Below, piece by piece: positions 56,314 to 63,176 of a stretch of DNA of 64,000 nucleotides. The position numbers and the translations under genes were made by a program. Source of the DNA: Flammeovirgaceae bacterium (GTDB taxonomy: Bacteria; Bacteroidota; Bacteroidia; Cytophagales; Cyclobacteriaceae); the NCBI GenBank assembly GCA_021298355.1, contig JAJTEH010000002.1:248001-312000 (forward strand). The letters run 5' to 3'. Every line of letters begins with the position of its first letter. Within the stretch, counting starts at the first letter, position 1. A model generated the notes under the pieces. It made no database searches, was not told the origin of the DNA, and worked only from the letters and a program-made list of their open reading frames with translations.

Positions 56314-57966
56314 TTAAATGGTCCGGTAGTTCAGCTGGTTAGAATGCCTGCCTGTCACGCAGGAGGTCGCGGGTTCGAGTCCCGTCCGGACCGCTGAAGG
56401 GGATAATTCTATTTCAAAAGGAGTTATCCCTTTTCTTTTTTCATCACAATTATTTGATGCTGAGGAATTTAGTTCGAAAAACATATTTATTCTTCGAGTT
56501 CGATACTCCTTTTTTTTGATATCGTAATCAACACCCTCTGGAAAGATTAAAAATTGAAGGTCTCTTTTAGTCTCGTTATCACCATTTTTGTACAATTCAG
56601 TCAGATTTTCAGCTATTTTTAATCCTAAATCAACATAATCTTCTAAGTTCGATAAGTCATTTGTATAACTATAGATAATACTCTCGCAATTTGTCTTTTC
56701 TGATTCGTATGCCTTCATTAGTTGACTGAAATGAGGCTCTTCAATTGTATCCTTTATGTATCTTTCCTCTAGAAGTTTTTCAATTTTAAATTCGATTTTC
56801 TTTAAATTCTCTTTGGCTTCTCTCGTTTGAGTAATTACAATTTGATTCATTTTTTTGAAAGTGATTATCAGCTGTTCTTTAAGCACTGATTTAATCTCGG
56901 CTTCAACTTTGTATTTACTTAAAAGGTTTAGGAATTCATCTTCAAGCTTTTCTCTTCTAATATTGAAAGGTGGTGGCCCATAATTTGTTTTATAATATCC
57001 ATAAACTTTAGTGCCTGATAATGTTTTTTTTTGGCGATTGTAACCTGTCAAGGTTATACCTGTTGAGCTTTCGTGAATGAAGCCATTTAGAAAAAATAAT
57101 GAGCTTCTTGATTCTAAAGGGTTACGTTTGTTTATAAGACCATTAGCCTTAATAAAGATATCTTCACTGACTAATGCCTCATGTTGCCCCTTTTTAATTT
57201 CTCCTTCTAATAACCTATGATTTATATAACCTACATAGAAAAAGTTATTAAAAATTCGGTATAGTTTATTTGGTTTAATTATTAATCCAAGTTGTTTTAA
57301 CCTAAAGCAAATTTCTTGATTACCTACTCCATTTGCTTTAAGTTCAAATGCAATTTGAATGAGTTTGCCATTTTTATCAATTTCCAGTTTTCTGCTCCCA
57401 TCTTTTCCCGTTATGTAAGAATAACCTTTGGGTGCACGTCCAATTAATAATCCTAGAGATAGCCTTTTTCTCATACCGATAATGGCCTTTTCACGTCTAA
57501 GATCATTTTCTAATTTAGAGGTTGCAAGCATTATTGTATCGATAAAATCGCCATGATAACCATCATCGTGTGGGTTGTTAACTGCAATGACACTAATATT
57601 ATATTTTGATTTTAATTCGTACCTTTGAGGATCACCTCCTTCTGATCTACTGAATCTATCAATAGAGGATACGATTATAAATGATACTTTGTTTGAAGGT
57701 TTTTTCACAAAATCAAGCATCATCTTATAGTTCTTTCTATCATCATTTTTTGCCGACTCGTATGTGCCTCCAAAAATTTTAATAACATTAAGTTTTCTTG
57801 AAGCGCAGAAACTTTGACAAGACTCTAATTGAGTAGTTAGGCTAAATCGTGTCTCTTGTTTTTTACTTGAGACACGTGTGTAGATTACACAATTGGGATA
57901 AGTTGACTTTTGATTCTCCTCAACTTTCTTAATTAAGGTACTAACGATTTCTTTAAAATTTTTCAT
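56314..57966 (-). CDS. Large serine recombinase abutting and overlapping tRNA-Asp
   Basis: 550 residues. Resolvase domain (about 25-170) with catalytic Ser in CVIYTRVSSKKQ, IIVSSIDRFSRSEGGDPQRY and LENDLRREKAIIGMRKRLSL; recombinase domain (about 185-290, FFYVGYINHRLLEGEIKKGQ, HEALVSEDIF); coiled coil (375-470). The zinc-ribbon cysteines normal in this class are absent (LNGFIHESSTGITLTGY). Residues 525-550 (RTGLEPATSCVTGRHSNQLN at their heart) are encoded antisense to the tRNA, so the tRNA 3' end is the likely integration site and gives the protein its tail. The codons seem intact, so it may be active. Confidence 0.85.
   Translation of the reverse strand: MKNFKEIVSTLIKKVEENQKSTYPNCVIYTRVSSKKQETRFSLTTQLESCQSFCASRKLNVIKIFGGTYESAKNDDRKNYKMMLDFVKKPSNKVSFIIVSSIDRFSRSEGGDPQRYELKSKYNISVIAVNNPHDDGYHGDFIDTIMLATSKLENDLRREKAIIGMRKRLSLGLLIGRAPKGYSYITGKDGSRKLEIDKNGKLIQIAFELKANGVGNQEICFRLKQLGLIIKPNKLYRIFNNFFYVGYINHRLLEGEIKKGQHEALVSEDIFIKANGLINKRNPLESRSSLFFLNGFIHESSTGITLTGYNRQKKTLSGTKVYGYYKTNYGPPPFNIRREKLEDEFLNLLSKYKVEAEIKSVLKEQLIITFKKMNQIVITQTREAKENLKKIEFKIEKLLEERYIKDTIEEPHFSQLMKAYESEKTNCESIIYSYTNDLSNLEDYVDLGLKIAENLTELYKNGDNETKRDLQFLIFPEGVDYDIKKKEYRTRRINMFFELNSSASNNCDEKRKGITPFEIELSPSAVRTGLEPATSCVTGRHSNQLNYRTI
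56320..56393 (+). tRNA. tRNA-Asp (GTC)
   Basis: 74 nt. The acceptor arms GGTCCGG / CCGGACC pair fully. The anticodon stem CCTGC/GCAGG holds loop CTGTCAC with GTC at 56354-56356. The T arm is GCGGG-TTCGAGT-CCCGT; discriminator G. CCA is not encoded. The gene lies antisense to the 3' end of the serine recombinase. Confidence 0.97.
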
Positions 57967-57971
57967 AATAG

Positions 57972-58193
57972 TTATTTTTTGTTTTTGAATTGCCGGTAGA
58001 TAATTTTTGAGAATATTTTAAGAGCATCTGCAATTTCTTTAGCTTGGTTAATAGCTGAGTCTTTACTTTTTTCTGGATATTTTGTGAGTAACAATTTCTT
58101 AATTAATGATTCTATTTTTTTCACCGCTTGATTTAATACAATTAGATAAATGCCCTTATAAAAATTGTTTTTAATACCAGATTGAGATTTCAC
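57972..58193 (-). CDS. Small helical protein upstream of the recombinase
   Basis: 73 residues, Lys/Ile-rich and helical (LNQAVKKIESLIKKLLLTKY), no family. It ends 5 bp before the recombinase start, so the two are cotranscribed. A recombination directionality or accessory factor is possible only by position. Confidence 0.5.
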   Translation of the reverse strand: MKSQSGIKNNFYKGIYLIVLNQAVKKIESLIKKLLLTKYPEKSKDSAINQAKEIADALKIFSKIIYRQFKNKK

Positions 58194-58197
58194 TAGA

Positions 58198-58360
58198 CTT
58201 GACCATCTCTTTTCGCGCCAACATTATCATGTTAAGTTATTTGGAGGTTTAGATTTGATTTAACAATGTAAATAGTTCATTACCAAGGCAGCAAGTGGTC
58301 ATTTGAGTGTAAAAATCATATTCATCAAAAGCAAAATTTGGTGATAAACGGCTTACGAAA
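58198..58360 (+). repeat. Diverged direct repeat, copy A
   Basis: Shares with 58970-59131, in the same order and spacing, CTTGACCATCT, GTTATTTGGAGG, TAGATTT, GCAAAATTTGGTGA and GGCTTA. Lies in the gap between the recombinase operon and the XRE gene. Otherwise the gap 58194-58520 shows no gene. Confidence 0.6.
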
Positions 58361-58520
58361 TAAAGTGGTCAGTGTTCACTTAATATCCATTCATTTCTTT
58401 TAGGTAGTTTAAAACCAAATTAATCAACATATAGGTAAATATATTATTTATTACGATATAATATTTTAAATATCCATTATAATTTATAATATTGATTCAT
58501 ATTTGAAACCGAACAAACTT

Positions 58521-58946
58521 ATGAATCATGCGACAAGAAAGGCTAAAAAGCCAAAGAATGACACTTTTACTATTGGTTCCAGAATAAAAACAATTAGAAA
58601 AAAAGCAGGACTAACGATGGTAGAATTAAGAGAAAAAACAGGAATTGCTCAATCTACTATTTCTGCCTACGAACAAAACAAAATCGTCCCTAATGCAAAA
58701 GCTATTCTTGCATTAGCTAAGGCTTTAAATGTTGACTTTAATCACATTCTTGGGGACTCTATTGAGCCAAATATAATTAGCGATAAGGATTTACTAGAAA
58801 GATACCATTTACTACCAAATTCACTTAAAATTTTGATAACCCAGATATTCGAATTGACTGATGCCTGGATGAAAATTGATAATCTGGTAAATCAAGGAAA
58901 AGCGAAGTTGTTAAAAGATTCAAAATTGAGTCTATCAAGCATTTGA
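58521..58946 (+). CDS. XRE-family helix-turn-helix regulator
   Basis: 141 residues from ATG 58521 (a TTG at 58503 is possible). HTH_3 domain at about 18-75: GSRIKTIRKKAGLTMVELRE, KTGIAQSTISAYEQNKIVPN, AILALAKALNVDFNHILGD. A short helical C-terminal part could dimerise. It is divergent from the recombinase operon and flanked by the two diverged repeats; control of the recombinase is plausible. Confidence 0.85.
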   Translation: MNHATRKAKKPKNDTFTIGSRIKTIRKKAGLTMVELREKTGIAQSTISAYEQNKIVPNAKAILALAKALNVDFNHILGDSIEPNIISDKDLLERYHLLPNSLKILITQIFELTDAWMKIDNLVNQGKAKLLKDSKLSLSSI

Positions 58947-58969
58947 CTTGTAATGACAATATTATTAGG

Positions 58970-59131
58970 CTTGACCATCTTTCTTTGCACTTCCATGACC
59001 ATTATTGGTTATTTGGAGGAATAGATTTATTATAAAAGTACAATTGCTTCATAAACAAAGTATGAATGCTCAGTTTAGTTTGGAAACTGTTGATATTACA
59101 TGCAAAATTTGGTGACCATAGGCTTAAGAAA
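58970..59131 (+). repeat. Diverged direct repeat, copy B
   Basis: Second copy of the element at 58198-58360, 24 bp after the XRE stop. The conserved words keep their order and nearly the same distance (GCAAAATTTGGTGA begins 132 bp after CTTGACC here, 133 bp in copy A). Confidence 0.6.
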
Positions 59132-59548
59132 AATTGTAATCATTTCACTCGGAATTTCAAAAAGCCGAGTATACTTGAGTAAACACACTTAAGCCTTCCT
59201 TTTCTTTAGAATTTATCATAATTTGAATTTCATGAAATTTGCTTTTAGAATATTTGTATGTACCATGGAGTTATAATATATTAATGGAAATTTTAGCTTT
59301 TCTAATCAGTAAGTTAACTCGTTGCTGTCAGGTATTTTTAAAGATTGCAATACGGAGATTTGTGACTGAGGTGCCGGAGGTTTATAAATCATTGAATTAA
59401 TAGAAAGTTTATGATTAACAATTTCATTCTATTTCATTTTTTGAACAAGAAGCTATTTTTTGAATGTATTAAATCTAATTTAAGTATCCGTGTAATTGTT
59501 TACACGTTTCTGATAAAAGGAATATATCAGCAATACTGATACATAATT
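59132..59548. other. Non-coding stretch before the cassette array
   Basis: AT-rich, no supported gene. A small hairpin, TATCAG ... CTGATA (about 59525-59541), ends 8 bp before the first GTTGGC. A weak likeness to the left arm of the later sites (AAGCTATTT near 59450) is seen, but its right arm does not match. Confidence 0.4.
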
Positions 59549-59598
59549 GTTGGCGGCAAGGCACGTGACGAGTTAACAAACGAAAACAAGTTTTGACA

Positions 59599-60060
59599 AT
59601 GGAGAAAATGAATATTGACATTAACCTCGCTGGACAAGAAGAAGGTAAGTATCGGAAATTGTATTTGGTACTTGGCACATGTGGACTAATTTGGATAACG
59701 TTGACTTTGGTATTCCCAAACTTTGGACTTAGACCTTTTTATTTTGCTTGGATAGTATTTCTACCTGGATTTATTGAAGCAATTCTCTACGGACTTGGAA
59801 AAAAGCGTGTGTTCGCTGACAACTTTCCGTACTTAAAAATAAATGAAGACCGAATAGAAAAAAGTAAAGGCGGACTATTTGCCAAACCCGAAGTTAACTA
59901 TTGGACAGACATTAAATCAATTGACATTAAGCTGTTTGAACTTCAACTAACGACCACTGACAATAAAATAAAAAATGTAGACCTGACAAATTTGACGGAC
60001 GACAATTTAAAAATTGTTAAAGAATTTGTGTCGACTGTAAAGAAAAACAGAGGACTATAA
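59599..60060 (+). CDS. Cassette 1: membrane protein, two helices plus PH-like domain
   Basis: 153 residues from ATG 59599 (alternative 59608). Two membrane helices (LVLGTCGLIWITLTLVF, FYFAWIVFLPGFIEAILYG) are followed by a soluble part (LKINEDRIEKSKGGLFAKPE, VNYWTDIKSIDIKLFELQLT, KIVKEFVSTV) that looks like a bacterial PH-like domain. No family named. The gene begins about 50 bp after the cassette border and ends 9 bp before the terminal repeat. Confidence 0.65.
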   Translation: MEKMNIDINLAGQEEGKYRKLYLVLGTCGLIWITLTLVFPNFGLRPFYFAWIVFLPGFIEAILYGLGKKRVFADNFPYLKINEDRIEKSKGGLFAKPEVNYWTDIKSIDIKLFELQLTTTDNKIKNVDLTNLTDDNLKIVKEFVSTVKKNRGL

Positions 60061-60068
60061 TGTGCCCA

Positions 60069-60202
60069 GCCGCCAACAAAAGCTATTTGCAATGGCTGGG
60101 TGACGTGTTGGTAAAAGTTTTATCTTCGTTATTACGTTTGGTCACGGTGGACAGATACGTTTTTAAAAGCCAGCCACTGCAAATAGCCAAACGTTAGCTG
60201 CA
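60069..60202. repeat. attC-like site 1 (cassettes 1/2)
   Basis: GCCGCCAAC (end of cassette 1), left arm GCTATTTGCAATGGCTGG (60082-60099), 70-nt loop with CTTCGTTA, right arm CCAGCCACTGCAAATAGC (60170-60187), then CAAAC and GTTAGCTGCA (start of cassette 2). The 18-bp stem has one mismatch, A against C at position 11. Confidence 0.85.
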
Positions 60203-60213
60203 AGCGTTAAAAA

Positions 60214-60711
60214 ATGAAGACAACATTACCAATTATACAAATCCTAATTTTCACTATCTCTAATGTTACATATTCCCAGAAGTTGAATGTAACATCAGAT
60301 TATTCAGGACATTATATTTTGAATGATAAAAACAAAAACCGTAATGGAACCATAATGATTTATGTAGAATCGGATAGCACTTTATTATTTTATCTTGAAC
60401 TGAATTCAGGAAAACCATCTTTTAATATGGGAAATCTCTACGGAAGAATAAATATTAAAAATACAGTTGGTGAATACTTAGAAAACTCATTAAGTATACA
60501 AAATCAATGTAAACTATTATTTGAATTCAGTAATAATCAATTAACTATAAATTATTCGGAGAATAAAAATGATTGTGGTTTTGGACATTCAGTTTATGCT
60601 AATGGTACATATAAATTGAAAACAATAATTTCAACAAATTATTTTCAGGACTTAGAAGGCAGAAAAGTATTTTTTAAAGAGACTTCTCCAGAAGATTATT
60701 ACAAAAACTAA
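60214..60711 (+). CDS. Cassette 2: small secreted protein
   Basis: 165 residues with a signal peptide (IIQILIFTISNVTYSQ). The mature part is beta-rich and Asn/Ser-rich (YSGHYILNDKNKNRNGTIMI, LSIQNQCKLLFEFSNNQLTI) with two Cys that could pair. No family known. It starts 15 bp after the cassette border. Confidence 0.6.
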   Translation: MKTTLPIIQILIFTISNVTYSQKLNVTSDYSGHYILNDKNKNRNGTIMIYVESDSTLLFYLELNSGKPSFNMGNLYGRINIKNTVGEYLENSLSIQNQCKLLFEFSNNQLTINYSENKNDCGFGHSVYANGTYKLKTIISTNYFQDLEGRKVFFKETSPEDYYKN

Positions 60712-60724
60712 ATTAAATAACGCC

Positions 60725-60819
60725 TGCAGCTAACAACATGTATGCGCTATGGCTTTCAAAAATAGTTTTAACTTTAAAATATAGGAAAGCCACAGCGCAT
60801 ACACAGACCGTTGGCAACC
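60725..60819. repeat. attC-like site 2 (cassettes 2/3)
   Basis: TGCAGCTAAC, left arm TGTATGCGCTATGGCTTTC (60739-60757), 27-nt loop, right arm GAAAGCCACAGCGCATACA (60785-60803), CAGACC, GTTGGCAACC. 19-bp stem, one mismatch, again A.C at position 11. Its loop is much shorter than in the other sites. Confidence 0.85.
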
Positions 60820-60845
60820 ATTTTATTCGGACAACTTAACAGCAT

Positions 60846-61565
60846 ATGAGACGACTTACAATTGTGACATTTTATTTATTGTTATCAATTAACTTGTTTG
60901 GACAAGGTGAAAAAGAGCCACCGACAATTCAAATCGTTGGGACTTCAAAAGTTTCAGTAAAACCAGACATCGGGGTTTTGGTGATTCAAATAACTAGCCT
61001 CAATATGAATTTTAGCCAATCAATCATCGGACTAAATGATAAAACAAAGGCCATTTCAAAACAAATAATGGGACTTGGTTTTAAAGAAGAAGAAATCAAA
61101 ACTACGGACTTTGAAATTGAAGTAAATAGAGTTTACCGAAGAGAGGAAACCATTGACAGTGGCTATGTTGCTCGACAAAGTGTTAAAGTAGAATTTAAAA
61201 ATCAAAAAGAAACGATAACCAAAATACTTAATACATTTTCAAAGAGCAGGACAGACTTTACATTGAACTTTGACTTCAAATTATCTGACGACTTACGAAC
61301 CAAAGTCCAGGATGAACTATTGAAATTGGCTATTAAAGACGCGAAGGACAAGGCAAAACTTATTGCTGAATCATCAGGGGTGAAAATTAGAAGAATCAAG
61401 GATATTAACTACGGACTGACATATTATGGTGGAATGAGAGAAGTTCAAGAACACGGAGAATATTTAGCTATGGCATCCTCGCCAGCTGACACAGCACTAA
61501 TTGGATTTACTCCCAACGACTTACTTTTTGAGGACAGTGTACTAATGACTTGGGAGATTGAATAA
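60846..61565 (+). CDS. Cassette 3: SIMPL-domain (DUF541) secreted protein
   Basis: 239 residues with a signal peptide (LLLSINLFGQ). SIMPL features: PPTIQIVGTSKVSVKPDIGV at the start, LGFKEEEIKTTDFEIEVNRV, and LAIKDAKDKAKLIAESSGVK, IRRIKDINYG. The family is periplasmic or secreted with unclear role, related to oxidative-stress proteins in some bacteria. Full length; the only cassette gene with a well-known family besides the last. Confidence 0.85.
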   Translation: MRRLTIVTFYLLLSINLFGQGEKEPPTIQIVGTSKVSVKPDIGVLVIQITSLNMNFSQSIIGLNDKTKAISKQIMGLGFKEEEIKTTDFEIEVNRVYRREETIDSGYVARQSVKVEFKNQKETITKILNTFSKSRTDFTLNFDFKLSDDLRTKVQDELLKLAIKDAKDKAKLIAESSGVKIRRIKDINYGLTYYGGMREVQEHGEYLAMASSPADTALIGFTPNDLLFEDSVLMTWEIE

Positions 61566-61568
61566 AAC

Positions 61569-61702
61569 GGTTGCCAACAATAGCTACATGTCATGCCGCG
61601 GGACGGTTTGCCAATTACACACAAACTACTAACTTCGTTACTTAACGTTGGAATTATACGTGCTTCGATAAGCGGCACGCCATGTAGCCCAGCGTTGGTG
61701 GC
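61569..61702. repeat. attC-like site 3 (cassettes 3/4)
   Basis: GGTTGCCAAC, left arm GCTACATGTCATGCCGC (61583-61599), 72-nt loop with CTTCGTTA, right arm GCGGCACGCCATGTAGC (61672-61688), CCAGC, GTTGGTGGC. 17-bp stem with two mismatches; one is A.C at position 11. Confidence 0.85.
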
Positions 61703-61727
61703 AATGCGTTCAAAAAGAGAGAAGATT

Positions 61728-62399
61728 ATGAACAATCAAGAGAAACATCTAGGTTCAGTTCCCGAAGACATTGAGGACGTATTAAGATTGATTGAAAAAT
61801 CTTATGACATAAAATTTGAAGGAAACGAACTTGGACATATTCGGACATTCGGACAATTGACTAACCACATAATATCAAAGATTAAACTTGAAAGTAAAAG
61901 TGACTGTACTGACCAGCAAGCATTCTATAAATTGCGGACAGTAATAGAAACAATTAAGGACCACAAGAAGAGGATTGAACCAAAAGCACAACTAACGGAC
62001 ATATTCCCAAGACGGACAAGAAGAAAAGATATTAAGGAAATTGAAAAACGACTGGGACTAAATTTAAAAGCGTTACGACCTCGACATATAATTACAAATT
62101 CATTATTAATAATTCTTCTAGCTTCCATTGTTGTACTTTTTATCAAATGGCAATTCGGACTTGCTGGATTCTTATTTTCAATCGGTGGACTTTGGATTTC
62201 GCAAAGAATGGGAACAGAATTTAAGGACAGAACACTTGGAGAATTAACCGACCGAATGACACAATTGAATTATGTAAAGTCAAGACGACAATCCGGGACG
62301 ATGAACATTAAAGAAATTCAGAATAAGATTGAAAAACTATTTGTCGACAATTTGGGACTTGACGAGAAAACGATTGACAAGGATACCGTTATTATTTAA
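61728..62399 (+). CDS. Cassette 4: membrane protein with carrier-protein-like N-terminal part
   Basis: 223 residues from ATG 61728; the longer frame from 61593 lies inside the hairpin and is rejected. The N-terminal 75 residues (EDIEDVLRLIEKSYDIKFEG, HIRTFGQLTNHIISKIKLES) resemble an acyl-carrier-type four-helix domain but with TFGQ where the phosphopantetheine Ser (DSL) would be. Two membrane helices follow (NSLLIILLASIVVLFIKW, FGLAGFLFSIGGLWISQ), then a second carrier-like end (IKEIQNKIEKLFVDNLGLDE). No function known. Confidence 0.65.
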   Translation: MNNQEKHLGSVPEDIEDVLRLIEKSYDIKFEGNELGHIRTFGQLTNHIISKIKLESKSDCTDQQAFYKLRTVIETIKDHKKRIEPKAQLTDIFPRRTRRKDIKEIEKRLGLNLKALRPRHIITNSLLIILLASIVVLFIKWQFGLAGFLFSIGGLWISQRMGTEFKDRTLGELTDRMTQLNYVKSRRQSGTMNIKEIQNKIEKLFVDNLGLDEKTIDKDTVII

Positions 62400-62418
62400 G
62401 ATTGTGCTAGAACGCACA

Positions 62419-62552
62419 GCCACCAACAAAAGCTATTTGCAATGGCTGGGTGAGGTGTAAGTATAAAGTTTTATCTTCGTTATTACGTTTGGTCACCGTG
62501 GACAGAGAAGTTTTCAAAAACCAGCCACTGCAAATAGCCAAACGTTGGGCGA
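62419..62552. repeat. attC-like site 4 (cassettes 4/5), near copy of site 1
   Basis: GCCACCAAC, left arm 62432-62449 and right arm 62521-62538 identical to those of site 1, CTTCGTTA in a 71-nt loop, CAAAC, GTTGGGCGA. Site 1 and site 4 differ only at a few loop bases and in the cassette-specific ends. Confidence 0.88.
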
Positions 62553-62568
62553 AATTGTTAGAATAGAA

Positions 62569-63033
62569 ATGAGAGAAGATAAATTTAGATATACAAAGTT
62601 TGGTCTGACAAATGCGTTGTGGTCTTTGATACCAATTTTTCCAACATGGACACTGATTCCTGGGATAATGTTGGCGTCAGTTATTGGATTTACTTCAAAC
62701 AACTGTGAATTAGGATATACTATCACACTTTGGATGTGCATTTTGCTGACAGTATTTATGCTAATCAGACATTTTAAAAATCCTGAGGTTGACAAGGACA
62801 AAACAACTGAAAGACAATTAAAAATGAACTTTAGGATATTTTCGTTAGGCATTTATACCTTGTTGAACACTATTATTCTAATTTTAATTGTTGGGACAAA
62901 TTTGGCTTGCTATGGTGACGGACAGACAATACTTGCTTGCATTATATCGGGACCAATTTCCAGCATCGGACTAATATTATTGGGCTTGACGATTGACATG
63001 ATAAGAAGAACAACATCGCCCAACACGGTGTAA
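62569..63033 (+). CDS. Cassette 5: four-helix membrane protein
   Basis: 154 residues from ATG 62569 (a TTG at 62545 is in the border repeat). About four membrane helices (ALWSLIPIFPTWTLIPGIML, LWMCILLTVFMLIRHF, FSLGIYTLLNTIILILIVG, PISSIGLILLGLTIDMI). No family known. The stop lies inside the next site, so the gene end and the cassette end are interleaved. Confidence 0.6.
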   Translation: MREDKFRYTKFGLTNALWSLIPIFPTWTLIPGIMLASVIGFTSNNCELGYTITLWMCILLTVFMLIRHFKNPEVDKDKTTERQLKMNFRIFSLGIYTLLNTIILILIVGTNLACYGDGQTILACIISGPISSIGLILLGLTIDMIRRTTSPNTV

Positions 63034-63148
63034 AAAAAATAGCGGTTTAAGCTGTGGCGGAATCTTCAAATCGTTTTCTATCTTGTTGCTGTTTAGGGAG
63101 TTTTGCAGTTTCAAAATCCGCTACTTCTTTTACACCAAACCGTTGTGC
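63016..63148. repeat. attC-like site 5 (cassettes 5/6)
   Basis: TCGCCCAAC, left arm GGTGTAAAAAAAATAGCGG (63027-63045), 72-nt loop, right arm CCGCTACTTCTTTTACACC (63118-63136), AAACC, GTTGTGC. 19-bp stem with two mismatches; one is A.C at the equivalent place when counted from the TGT. Confidence 0.82.
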
Positions 63149-63176
63149 ATCATTTACCCTTGGACAAATTTCCCAC

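Noticed and set aside
61593-61727. N-terminal extension of the cassette 4 gene
   Set aside because: It would be translated from the hairpin itself; a better ATG with a purine-rich leader is at 61728.
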